Origin: Candidatus Raymondbacteria bacterium RIFOXYA2_FULL_49_16
Lineage (GTDB): Bacteria > Fibrobacterota > OXYB2-FULL-49-7 > XYB2-FULL-49-35
Assembly (NCBI GenBank): GCA_001789205.1
Contig: MFYT01000015.1
Location: 1-64,000, forward strand
DNA: 64,000 bases
Direction of reading: 5' to 3'
This document shows positions 1 to 7,337 of this stretch, one piece after another (position 1 is the first letter of the stretch; the number at the start of each line of letters is the position of its first letter). The translations under genes and the position numbers were made by a program. Below the pieces are notes generated by a model. It did no database searches. It worked only from the letters and a program-made list of their open reading frames with translations, and had not been told where the DNA came from.

Positions 1-1686
1 TGATGGCCTTGATATGGTAGGGTGCGTACTGATCAGAAAGATGCGTGTAGAGGTTGATGCCGGAATCTGTGCCATAACGCAGATTGACCTGGCCAGTCTG
101 CCCGCCATGACCACCGACCTTGTAGTTCTGACCATCAGATGAAGATGTCTTACCCGATCCCCAATGCGCAGCGAAAGGCAGTCTATGCTGGTAATTTACC
201 AGTTCAGCCAGGCTCTTTGAATATGTTTCATCGCGAATGTGCCAGGCCCGTAGCGTATCGAGCTTGTTGAATGTCGATCCAGGACATGCCTCTGCCATTT
301 TCGTCAAACCAAGATTGATGGCGTCGGCCAATATCACCGTCAGTAACGCTGACCGGTCTTTTGCGAGGGTATCATTACGCAGGTGAGTGAAATGCCGTGT
401 GAAATCCGTCCACTGATCAACTTCCAGCAGCAGTTCCGTGATCTTGAGATGGGGAACAACGCCAAAGACTTCTTCCTCAAGTCTCTCTGCCTCTTCCGGT
501 ACGCTTTTGGTGAGTGGCTTGATCTTCAATAGTTCATCGGCGATTTCCGCGTCTGGCAGTTCGCCTGCGGCAGCCAATCGGTCGACTTCGTGCAGTTTCT
601 GCTTGAGCAACGCCAGTCTATCACGCAGATAGCGTTCGCCGTCAGTGTCGATCGCCAGAGGCAAACCGCCAGCATTACGCAGGGCCGTGAAGCGTGCTTG
701 CGGCAGCAGGTATTCTTCAAAGTCCTTGAATTGCCTTGAACCAGGAACCCACACATCGCCGGACCGCAAAGCATTCTTCAGTTCGGATAAAGCGCACAAT
801 TCGTAAAAACGCCGGTCAATGTCATTGTGCTTCAGGACATACTGTTTCCAGCGCGGCTTGATGAAATCGGTTGGCGCATCTTTTGGCACTGACCGGGCAT
901 TGGCCTGGTTCATTGCCTTGATTGCATCAATTCCGTCCAGCACCTTCTGGGCAACAGGCGCTGCTTTGAATGCGAACGCTTCCAGCAACCGGGGGGTGTA
1001 ACGCCGCATCTGGCCATAGCCGTCGGCGATCAAATGGAGGTGATCGGCTGACACAACCAGGTCAGTGCAATGGTGCGGGCATCTTGAAGAGGCGTAAGGA
1101 GAGTATCCAACCGTTTGCAGTGGTCTGCATTCAAACCTTCGGTCAATCGATGGTAGAACAATCGCGTTCCCTGGGCCAGCGGTTCAGAGCATAAACGGTC
1201 TATCACTCGTGCGGGCGGCATAATGATGTGGTTCTTGCGCAATAGATCGACCAACTGCTGTGCGATAACAATCGCTTTGTTTGTCTGTTGCGCCAGTTCT
1301 GTCAGGGTTCCGCGTTGTTGCCGGTATTTCACGGCAGTGAATGGACGATAGCCAAAGGCCGTTTGCAATTCAAGCGCATGTTCACGCCTGGTTCCGTCGC
1401 GTTTGGCATATTCAGCCCATGCAGCAGGCTTTACGTACAATTGCCGGGATACATGGGACAGGAGCTTGTCGGACGGCGTTGTGTCCAGAGTCATCGCATA
1501 GCCGGGATAGCGCAGGTAGCACAGTTGTATTGCAAAACCAAGCTGGTTGTGTGAACCGCGTCATTGCCGGACGATGGCCAGATCATGCTCGTCAAACGTG
1601 TAATGCCGTGCACTCTCCGTTTTGGTATCTGGAAACAAGAACAAGGTTTCCAGTTGGGCTGGAGAAAGAAGTGACCGGCGTGGCAT
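1..1686 (-). pseudogene. tnpA: Tn3-family transposase, broken, 3' part beyond window edge
   Basis: Reading leftwards from an ATG at 1686, the protein begins MPRRSLLSPAQLETLFLF, the usual N-terminus (DUF4158 region) of Tn3-family transposases. An in-frame TGA at 1561-1563 interrupts it after HDLAIVRQ. The same frame then continues through the typical GYAMTLDTTPSDKLL segment to a stop at 1030-1032. From about 1065 down to the window edge a second frame stays open and carries the later transposase region, including KLDTLRAWHIRDETYSK and the start of the DDE domain (TSSSDGQNYK, where the Asp would be the first catalytic acid). Roughly 100 residues expected between the two parts are missing, so there is a deletion with a frame change near 1060-1075. 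Genes elsewhere in this window use TGA as a normal stop, so recoding is unlikely. The element is a dead copy; its catalytic C-terminus lies outside the window. Confidence 0.88.
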
Positions 1687-1689
1687 GCG

Positions 1690-2039
1690 TTATTTTGCCG
1701 TCCGCAAATACTGGTAGAGCGTTTCCCGGCTGATTTTGAAACTACGGGCCACTTTTGCCTTCTGTTCACCAGCTCCAATACGGCTTTTCAACTCAGCTAT
1801 CTGTTCGTCATTGAGCGACCTCTTGCGGCCTTTATATGCGCCCCGTTGCCTGGCCAGGGCAATGCCTTCGCGCTGCCGCCACGAACAAAGGTCAGCAGTG
1901 CGTCCAATTGCGGCCGCTGGGTATCTTTGCCAGAGGCGCTTTCCGTAAAAACCTTATCAACATTGACATTATCCAATTGCCTTTCGGGATTTTGGTCAAA
2001 ACTACTCACCCGAACATAGCCGATGCGTTGTCCAATCAT
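1690..2039 (-). pseudogene. tnpR: Tn3-type serine resolvase with internal deletion
   Basis: The N-terminus MIGQRIGYVRVSSFDQNPER contains the serine recombinase catalytic region (nucleophile Ser in YVRVSS) and runs to QLDALLTFVRGG. The usual remainder of the catalytic domain and the E-helix are then missing. A shifted frame continues as RQREGIALARQRGAYKGRKR and ends in the complete helix-turn-helix (VARSFKISRETLYQYLRTAK, stop at 1690-1692). About 80-90 residues have been lost with a frameshift near 1875. Intact family members are about 190 residues. The gene lies 3 bp upstream of tnpA in the same direction, the arrangement of Tn3 relatives in which the resolvase precedes the transposase. With its Arg-rich active site removed it cannot resolve cointegrates. 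Confidence 0.87.
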
Positions 2040-2111
2040 TCAATACCTCTAGAAACAGGGGTTCTGTCAGGATAAAATCTAAGATTTGGGCGGGTATGTG
2101 TCAATAAAATT

Positions 2112-2147
2112 CAATTATCGTTCTATTCTGACGCATTTTGGTTCCCC
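2112..2147. repeat. Probable Tn3-family terminal inverted repeat
   Basis: Read on the minus strand from 2147, the sequence starts GGGGAACCAAAATGC and ends near ACGATAA at 2112-2118. Tn3-family terminal repeats are about 38 bp, begin with GGGG and end with ACG(N)TAAG. It sits about 70 bp upstream of the resolvase start, where the outer end is expected. The matching opposite end is outside the window, so the call rests on consensus and position. Confidence 0.5.
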
Positions 2148-2222
2148 AATGGACACACATCTGAAGTATACTCTATCCTGACATAAAGATTAAATTCATC
2201 AAAATCAGAAAAAGTATAAATA

Positions 2223-2268
2223 TTTTCTGCTGTTTTTCATAAAAACATAGGTATAAAACAGCAGAAAA
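2223..2268. repeat. Perfect 14-bp inverted repeat (hairpin)
   Basis: TTTTCTGCTGTTTT at 2223-2236 is matched exactly by its complement at 2255-2268 with an 18-nt loop. T- and A-runs flank the CTGCTG core on both sides, so it could act as a bidirectional terminator, or as an operator for the promoter-like sequence about 15 bp downstream. It lies between the transposon end and the next gene block, in the gene-free stretch 2040-2370. Confidence 0.55.
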
Positions 2269-2283
2269 AAGTCATTTTATCTC

Positions 2284-2312
2284 TTGACAATTTCAGTTTT
2301 ATAATATATTTT
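2284..2312 (+). promoter_or_regulatory. Putative sigma-70 promoter for the 2371 gene
   Basis: A perfect TTGACA (2284-2289) is followed by A+T-rich sequence with -10-like hexamers at 15-17 bp spacing (TATATT at 2305-2310, TATTTT at 2307-2312). The first gene downstream starts at 2371 behind a strong AGGAGGT ribosome site. The surroundings are very A+T-rich, which raises the chance of a fortuitous match. Confidence 0.45.
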
Positions 2313-2370
2313 TAATTCCAATATTGTTTACTGTTTGATGACAAATTAAACTAAACTTTCAGGAGGTTTT

Positions 2371-2817
2371 ATGGCAGACAACAATATTCCCGTCACTGCA
2401 AATGGTGATGTCACGATAGATTGTGACAATAACAATGATCAAACTACGTGTAAGATTGTCTTTAGTCACGACAATGGCACTGAATTGGCGAGAATTCAGG
2501 AAAACGGGTGTTTTGGTATAGGGAATACAGCGCCCACATACCCTCTAGATGTACTAAAAGATGGGAATTCCGAGAATATAATTGCCAATCTGAAGAATAT
2601 CAATTCCGGAAATAGTGCTGGGGTGGCATTGAATCTGTTGGCATACAACGCATCGACAAAAATTACTAAATTTGGGGCTGGACACTCAACGCAAGCATCA
2701 AATATGGTGATAAATAATGTTGGTGGGGACATTATATTCAAGTGGTCTGGTACTGAAAAACTAAGAATTACAAGTGATGGAAAATTAAAGATCGGAAGTT
2801 GGACCATACAAGGATGA
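2371..2817 (+). CDS. Phage-tail-fibre-like protein, unknown function
   Basis: A 148-residue protein behind a strong Shine-Dalgarno site (AGGAGGT, about 7 nt before ATG). It has no signal peptide. The sequence resembles the repetitive head region of tail-fibre or S74-type collagen-like proteins: FGIGNTAPTYPLDVLKDG followed by a run ending SGTEKLRITSDGKLKIG. In those families this pattern precedes a trimeric beta-helix or an intramolecular chaperone; neither is present here, so it could be a fragment or a short stand-alone structural subunit. Base composition is clearly more A+T-rich than the genes from 7338 onward, suggesting acquisition. The next gene follows after 20 bp in the same direction and is probably co-transcribed. 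Function is not established. Confidence 0.6.
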   Translation: MADNNIPVTANGDVTIDCDNNNDQTTCKIVFSHDNGTELARIQENGCFGIGNTAPTYPLDVLKDGNSENIIANLKNINSGNSAGVALNLLAYNASTKITKFGAGHSTQASNMVINNVGGDIIFKWSGTEKLRITSDGKLKIGSWTIQG

Positions 2818-2837
2818 TTTGAATCAGGAGGGCAAAC

Positions 2838-3695
2838 ATGTCGGATCTCAAGTTTACATCACCATCTGACCTATATTTACAATTAGCATCCGATGGGACA
2901 CTTTCCCTAAAGGGTTATCTTCACCATTCTATTACAAATGGAGAACTATCTTCGGGATACACACCATTTACTTACAGCCCTTATTTCCCACCAAATGGCC
3001 TGTGGTTGATATCCCCAGATTTCGAAGCAACACCGACAGCAAATAGGGTATGGTTTTTAGACGGAAGTATTTATACACAAGGTACATTTTATAAAAACCA
3101 GACAAGCTTTTCGGGCACATTGATATTTAAGGATTCCGTAGGAAATACTATAATGTCCATTGATGATAATGGAGATATATATTTGAAAGGCGATGTTACA
3201 AATATTGGAAGTCCTTCCGCCCCATCTTACAATCCAAACAAATGGAATGATGGTGATGTAATTCAAGAGAGTGACAATTGTTATAACTATGCAAATGATC
3301 AAATCACATACACATATGCGCAACCAGGTTGGGCTAGTGATAGCAGTTTTAAGGAAAATTTATGGGCTAATTTCGATCCAGAACATTTATGGGAAGCGGC
3401 AGGAGATGATGGATTAGAGTATGCAGGTATTTCAGAACCATCTGATCCTGGAGATGGTAGACATATTGTATGTCTAGTGTGTGATCTTCGAAACCCAAGT
3501 CCAGATTACCGTGATTATCATTGGTATCGTAAAGATTCAAATGGATATTGGTCTCACAAAATAGGTGATGGAGAGGCAACGAACTTAGATAATTCGGGTG
3601 ATCCTATTACAGATCCTAAAACATGCGATCGAGGAAGATATACTACTTTTGGTTGTTATATGTATGCCCGTGGAAATAATGCATTCATAAGATAA
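2838..3695 (+). CDS. Hypothetical protein, A+T-rich island
   Basis: A 285-residue protein with ATG behind AGGAGG. No signal peptide or membrane segment is visible. The first half contains short glycine/serine/aspartate-rich stretches resembling structural beta-strand repeats (LYLQLASDGTLSLKG; IMSIDDNGDIYLKGD), the second of which recalls phage or appendage fibre sequences. The C-terminal third is rich in Trp, Tyr, Asp and Cys (NCYNYANDQITYTYAQPGW; CDLRNPSPDYRDYHWYRKD) and reads like a small globular, possibly secreted or toxin-like domain, but I do not recognise it. It sits between the fibre-like gene and a small conserved gene starting 10 bp downstream, so all three may form a polymorphic unit in which the second and third encode an effector and its partner. 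That is inference. Confidence 0.6.
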   Translation: MSDLKFTSPSDLYLQLASDGTLSLKGYLHHSITNGELSSGYTPFTYSPYFPPNGLWLISPDFEATPTANRVWFLDGSIYTQGTFYKNQTSFSGTLIFKDSVGNTIMSIDDNGDIYLKGDVTNIGSPSAPSYNPNKWNDGDVIQESDNCYNYANDQITYTYAQPGWASDSSFKENLWANFDPEHLWEAAGDDGLEYAGISEPSDPGDGRHIVCLVCDLRNPSPDYRDYHWYRKDSNGYWSHKIGDGEATNLDNSGDPITDPKTCDRGRYTTFGCYMYARGNNAFIR

Positions 3696-3705
3696 AGGAA
3701 ACAAT

Positions 3706-4107
3706 ATGGAAAATAAAACAAATCTAATAATTACTATTGATGTTTTTTCTGGAAGGCCAAATCCTTCTTTTAAATTGATAGAAGTAGAAGAAATAAATAA
3801 TATTACCCAGCAAATAAAAATGTTAACAGACAGAGATAAATTACAGCCTACATTTATGGACAATGTTAGTCACCTGTCCAAGTTGGGATATAGGGGAGTA
3901 ATAATTCATGACAATATGGGTCTGATCTGGGGCACACCGCGTAAATATTACATTTCTAAGGGATATGTCATATACAAGGAAGACAATAAATATCTTGTAT
4001 TTAATGACGTTGAATGTTCTTTTGAGAAATATATATTAGGGATTGCCAAGGAAAAGAGAATTATCACAGAAGGAATGTCCGAACTTTTGCCAAATAGAGT
4101 TAAATGA
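3706..4107 (+). CDS. Small conserved protein with FSGRPNP motif
   Basis: A 133-residue protein whose N-terminus (ITIDVFSGRPNPSFKL) and middle (LGYRGVIIHD) match my recollection of a small bacterial family with a DxFSGRPNPxW motif and unknown function. The predicted protein is soluble, without signal peptide or cysteine cluster. Its stop overlaps the next start by 4 bp (ATGA), and it follows the preceding gene by 10 bp, so translation is probably coupled. It could be a cognate binding or immunity partner of the gene before it; that role is a guess from position and size. Confidence 0.58.
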   Translation: MENKTNLIITIDVFSGRPNPSFKLIEVEEINNITQQIKMLTDRDKLQPTFMDNVSHLSKLGYRGVIIHDNMGLIWGTPRKYYISKGYVIYKEDNKYLVFNDVECSFEKYILGIAKEKRIITEGMSELLPNRVK

Positions 4108-5189
4108 AAATAATGATTAGGTTATGCATATTTGTCTTAACGGCAACGGTGTTTGTCTTTTCGGAGACGCATATCTTCTGGTACAAAGCCCTCAATAATC
4201 ACTATGCTCTGACCGATAGCCCAGGCCCGGCATTGGCAGCAAATTCTATCATACATGAAGGGAAAATTGCCACATGCAACAATTCAGTAGGCCTAGGATA
4301 TACAGGAAGCGGTTTTTCATGCGGATCAAATGTAAATGATGATCAGGGCTGGTGCTCTCTGTTTTATTCAGAGGATATCAATGATTCCTTAATGACAGGA
4401 ATCGTAGATTCGGCCTTTATCCGTGGAGAATATTATAACCCGAGTCATGAAGGGCCTCCGATATGCAATGGCGGAATCATCAATATAAAATGTGGGGTTG
4501 TGGACGTAGCCCCTGGCTTGGAAATGTGGGAAGATTTTCCTGGGGGTTTTCCAGATGATGCGGTATGTACAGATTTGCTTCTTTTGAAACCACTGGATTA
4601 TTCTCTAGATTTAATCGAAGGCACTGTGGATACGATCGTTTATATGACATTATCTGGAAATCCAACTCAACCAAATCAACTTGACAGCAATTTTATCCGG
4701 ATAGACATTACAAAACAAATAGATTGGATTGTGCAACATCATGATGGAAGGTACGCTATTGTATTTCTATCGCCTATAGGGCAGGGAAGTACGGGAAAAT
4801 TTACAGTGTTTGCAGAAGAAATCTGTTCTTTAAATACGCGTGGTTATTATCCACCCAGATGTCCTTGGACCAAAGACGGCAACACGACCCACCTCCTGGT
4901 CTACGGCGATCTGAACGACAGCATTTCCACAGAGAAGGCTCTGCAGATCAAGACCGGCCTTAAAGTGACCATAGCGCCTAATCCGTTCAATCCCTCCACA
5001 AGAATAGCTATAGGCCAGGAAGCGGATATTGATATCTATGATGTTAACGGTAAGCTGGTGGATCGGCTGGCAGCGCAAGGTTCACAACCTTTGGAATGGA
5101 ATGCTTCAAAGTTGCCGGGGGGCGTTTACTTTTGCAGGGTGAAGGCAGGTGGAAGAACGGTAATGGGGAAGATAGTGTATCTACGATAA
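4104..5189 (+). CDS. Secreted protein with T9SS-type C-terminal sorting domain
   Basis: A 361-residue protein. Residues 1-20 form a signal peptide (IMIRLCIFVLTATVFVFS). The body is Cys/Trp/Asp-rich with no recognised catalytic domain. The last 75 residues carry the Por-secretion (type A) or FlgD-like sorting signature: IAPNPFNPSTRIAIG, DIYDVNGKLVDRL, LPGGVYFCRVKAGG and a basic end KIVYLR. Known proteins with this tail cross the outer membrane through the type IX system and are cleaved and anchored or released. The start overlaps the preceding stop (ATGA). The 3' portion from about 4850, which encodes the tail, is more G+C-rich than the A+T-rich 5' part, so the gene looks like a chimera of an acquired N-terminal module and a resident sorting tail. 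Confidence 0.75.
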   Translation: MKIMIRLCIFVLTATVFVFSETHIFWYKALNNHYALTDSPGPALAANSIIHEGKIATCNNSVGLGYTGSGFSCGSNVNDDQGWCSLFYSEDINDSLMTGIVDSAFIRGEYYNPSHEGPPICNGGIINIKCGVVDVAPGLEMWEDFPGGFPDDAVCTDLLLLKPLDYSLDLIEGTVDTIVYMTLSGNPTQPNQLDSNFIRIDITKQIDWIVQHHDGRYAIVFLSPIGQGSTGKFTVFAEEICSLNTRGYYPPRCPWTKDGNTTHLLVYGDLNDSISTEKALQIKTGLKVTIAPNPFNPSTRIAIGQEADIDIYDVNGKLVDRLAAQGSQPLEWNASKLPGGVYFCRVKAGGRTVMGKIVYLR

Positions 5190-5315
5190 GGAAACGTTAT
5201 AATCTGTTTTCTGTACACACCCAAACGACACTTAAAACCGGCGTCAAGTTAATTTAATCGATTAAGCTTAGCGTACTTTAATTTCCCTTTCGCCAAACGA
5301 CCCCTTTATTTTTCT

Positions 5316-5438
5316 TTTTACAGGCGGCAATTAGTGCTCCTGCTTATTGGTGGAGATAAGAGCAGCCAAAGTCGTGATATACGAAAAGCGCGGACGCTTC
5401 TTAAAGAACTAGATGGAGGGATGTATGAAAAAAGCTAA
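5316..5438 (+). pseudogene. Remnant of HigB/RelE-like toxin (C-terminus only)
   Basis: One open stretch encodes YRRQLVLLLIGGDKSSQSRD followed by IRKARTLLKELDGG, the characteristic C-terminal signature (GGDKSSQ.RDI..A) of the phage-derived Gp49/HigB killer family. Intact toxins are about 100 residues; the upstream part is not found in any frame, so the gene is 5'-truncated. Its stop at 5436-5438 overlaps the start of the antitoxin gene, the usual toxin-then-antitoxin order of this family. It is too short to appear as an independent ORF. Confidence 0.72.
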
Positions 5439-5725
5439 AACTCGCGTCTATGATGCTTCAGAATATCTTAAGACGGAAAAAGACATGAACGCATACTTTG
5501 AAGCCGCACTTGAAGAAGGTGATCCTGCAATTGTCGTTCAAGCACTGGGAGTCATTGCAAAAGCACGAGGGATGACTGAAATTGCGCATAAAACCGGATT
5601 AAGACGCGAAAGCTTGTATAAGGCATTTATCGCCAGATGGAAATCCTGAGTTCGCGACCGTTCTCAAGGTGGTCCATGCATTGGGCCTCAAATTACACGC
5701 TGAGAACAGCCACGTGCTGATGTAG
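5425..5725 (+). pseudogene. HigA-like antitoxin with frameshift
   Basis: ATG at 5425 follows GGAGG by about 6 nt; an in-frame ATG at 5413 is less well placed. The protein (MKKAKTRVYDASEYLKTEKD onward, HTH in MTEIAHKTGLRRESLYKAF) matches the addiction-module antidote family (TIGR02684 type), usually about 100 residues. The frame ends early at a TGA at 5647-5649. One base less near 5626-5630 restores the family C-terminus (PDGNPEFATVLKVVHALGLK, ending at TAG 5723-5725). It therefore appears to carry a single-base insertion, consistent with decay of the whole module now that the toxin is truncated. A sequencing error is the alternative. Confidence 0.75.
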
Positions 5726-5928
5726 GAGACAATACAATCCGGCCATACGCAATTCATGAAAAACACTCAATAACCCGCAGGGCGATTCGGTTCAATCGCT
5801 ATAGACGGCTTTCGCTTTCATTCCCAATTCTTTCTTAATCGATAATAAAATCTTGCTATGGCACGCTAAACATTGCATATTTAATTTTGTAGGATGGGCT
5901 ATCCTTATGCTTTGCACAAGATGCAATT

Positions 5929-5960
5929 GGCCTGTTGCAATGCTCTTAAAATGGCGCACC
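5929..5960. repeat. Left inverted repeat flanking TIR gene
   Basis: GGCCTGTTGCAATGC at 5929-5943, followed by GGCGCACC at 5953-5960, is repeated in inverted orientation at 6859-6898 on the other side of the TIR-domain gene. The outer 15 bp and inner 8 bp are identical; the spacers between them differ (9 versus 17 bp). The gap 5726-6028 contains no convincing gene. Confidence 0.7.
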
Positions 5961-6028
5961 AAAACCGAAATTCGCCGCGTCCTGCGGCTCCAAAAAGCCA
6001 TAAATATTCCAAAAGATAGGGGTTCTTT

Positions 6029-6841
6029 ATGAGTACTAAAACAGATATTTCAAATAACGTTATTTCAACCTACAAGAAAATTGTTGAAGCTCATTATCCT
6101 GGCAAATCCACCTTTTGGCCTCTTATTTCTGGATGCGACACAAAGTTTGCGACATTCCATGGCACTCTTATCATTGCATTTATTCATACCGGAACAAGGG
6201 CATTTCAGAAATCTGATGGACTGGGCGAACTTTCTTCTACGACGCTGGACGTAAGCGATATAACAATCGATAATTGTGATCAAGTTCGATCGAAATTGGA
6301 GAATTTCCTTTCGCTAAAGCAACAAGACGGCATTATATTTATCAAGCAGGACATTGCTCCTTTAGCTGAATTCCAAAAACTTCTTGAAAGACATGAATTG
6401 GCAATGGGAGGTGGCGCAATGAAAATATTCTTGAGTCATAAGGGAATTGACAAGCCTATGGTTCGTGATTTTTCAGATACTTTATTGTTACTTGGTTTTC
6501 AGCCCTGGTTAGATGAAGATGCAATGACTGCTGGAGTTGAACTTGAACGTGGCATTCTTCAAGGATTCAAAGAATCTTGCGCAGCGGTCTTTTTTATTAC
6601 GCCAGATTTTAAAGATGAATCATGTTTGGCATCAGAAATTAATTATGCAATAGCCCAAAAGCGCGAAAAAGGCAATAGATTTTCAATCGTAACTATTGTT
6701 TTCAGTGTCAATGACAAAAAAGGCTCAGTCCCCGATCTTCTAAAGCAATACGTATGGAAAGAACCAAGTTCGCATTTAGCTGCTTTGCAAGAAATTATTA
6801 AAGCATTACCAATAAAAATAGGCAACCCCAAATGGAAATAG
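6029..6841 (+). CDS. TIR-domain protein, probable immune effector
   Basis: A 270-residue soluble protein. Residues 131-265 form a TIR domain: MKIFLSHKGIDKPMVRDFSD (strand A region), LGFQPWLDEDAMTAGVELER (BB-loop region), AVFFITPDFKDESCLASEIN, with Glu203 at the position of the catalytic glutamate of NAD+-cleaving TIR domains. Residues 1-130 are an N-terminal domain I do not recognise; TIR effectors commonly carry a sensing or ligand-binding domain there. No ThsA/ThsB, SAVED, Argonaute or STING partner gene is nearby, so it would have to work alone. The gene is A+T-rich relative to 7338 onward, stands alone, and lies inside an inverted-repeat pair, so it looks mobile. ATG at 6029 is preceded by a weak AGGGG; an internal Met131 starts exactly at the TIR domain. 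NADase activity is inference. Confidence 0.78.
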   Translation: MSTKTDISNNVISTYKKIVEAHYPGKSTFWPLISGCDTKFATFHGTLIIAFIHTGTRAFQKSDGLGELSSTTLDVSDITIDNCDQVRSKLENFLSLKQQDGIIFIKQDIAPLAEFQKLLERHELAMGGGAMKIFLSHKGIDKPMVRDFSDTLLLLGFQPWLDEDAMTAGVELERGILQGFKESCAAVFFITPDFKDESCLASEINYAIAQKREKGNRFSIVTIVFSVNDKKGSVPDLLKQYVWKEPSSHLAALQEIIKALPIKIGNPKWK

Positions 6842-6858
6842 TAAAAGCATTAATACAG

Positions 6859-6898
6859 GTGCGCCAAAAAAGAATATTGCAATGCATTGCAACAGGCC
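6859..6898. repeat. Right inverted repeat flanking TIR gene
   Basis: GGTGCGCC at 6859-6866 and GCATTGCAACAGGCC at 6884-6898 are the exact inverted counterparts of the two blocks at 5929-5960. The repeat starts 18 bp after the TIR gene stop. No target-site duplication was recognised immediately outside the pair. Confidence 0.7.
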
Positions 6899-7337
6899 AA
6901 CAGCAACCAACTACCGCAAGCTCGGCAAAGGTTAACCCAAATGCGGTCCGCTCCGTGGCCGTAGCCACTCCGCCGGACGGCGGAACTTAACGTTACATTC
7001 TACGCTGAGAGCCGCCCGCAGCACTTCGGGCTTGCTGACCGTTATGCTCCATTTTAAGACAAATACAGCAGTACATGGAAATTAAAACGCAGTGTTTCAT
7101 AAGATCTTGTCTAAAGCTCCGGATGTTGAACCGAAACTCCGCGACAGATTATAAACTCCGCCTTCCGGTTACCTTGTATATGGGGGCATGGTTTAAATGA
7201 CTGCCCCATATATTGTACAACCCGTTATGGCTTATATTTTTATTTGACCTTACCCAGGCTAATTTCGTATCTTCATTTTTCGTATTAACTGGTTAAGTAT
7301 ATCTAAATTATATAAGATTTAAGCAAAGGAACGGTTT
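6899..7337. other. Gene-free stretch with hairpins
   Basis: No coding frame is supported here. The first 130 bp are G+C-rich with nested palindromes (GTGGCCGTAGCCAC near 6955, a GCCCG/CGGGC stem near 7013). A near-perfect stem formed by TATATGGGGGCA at 7177-7188 and TGCCCCATATA at 7202-7212 follows. The last 80 bp are A+T-rich and must hold the promoter of the ABC gene; TTGACC at 7244 is a possible -35 but no good -10 at 17 bp is seen. Confidence 0.5.

Noticed and set aside
1561-1563. In-frame TGA in tnpA as possible recoding (selenocysteine or Trp)
   Set aside because: TGA is a normal stop in rex, cas and other genes here, and the element has two other disabling lesions.
5792-6001. 69-residue minus-strand ORF upstream of the TIR gene
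   Set aside because: No ribosome site, no similarity to a family I recognise, and it contains the left inverted repeat; treated as non-coding.
6925-7060. Integron attC-like site with nested palindromes and a GTTATGC core
   Set aside because: The core boxes do not pair properly (no matching RYYYAAC partner), no integrase is present, and no comparable site lies after the toxin-antitoxin remnant. The inverted repeats around the TIR gene explain the layout better.
7244-7273. TTGACC with TATCTT as promoter of the ABC ATPase gene
   Set aside because: The -10 match is weak and the spacing 18 bp; not supported well enough to list as a feature.
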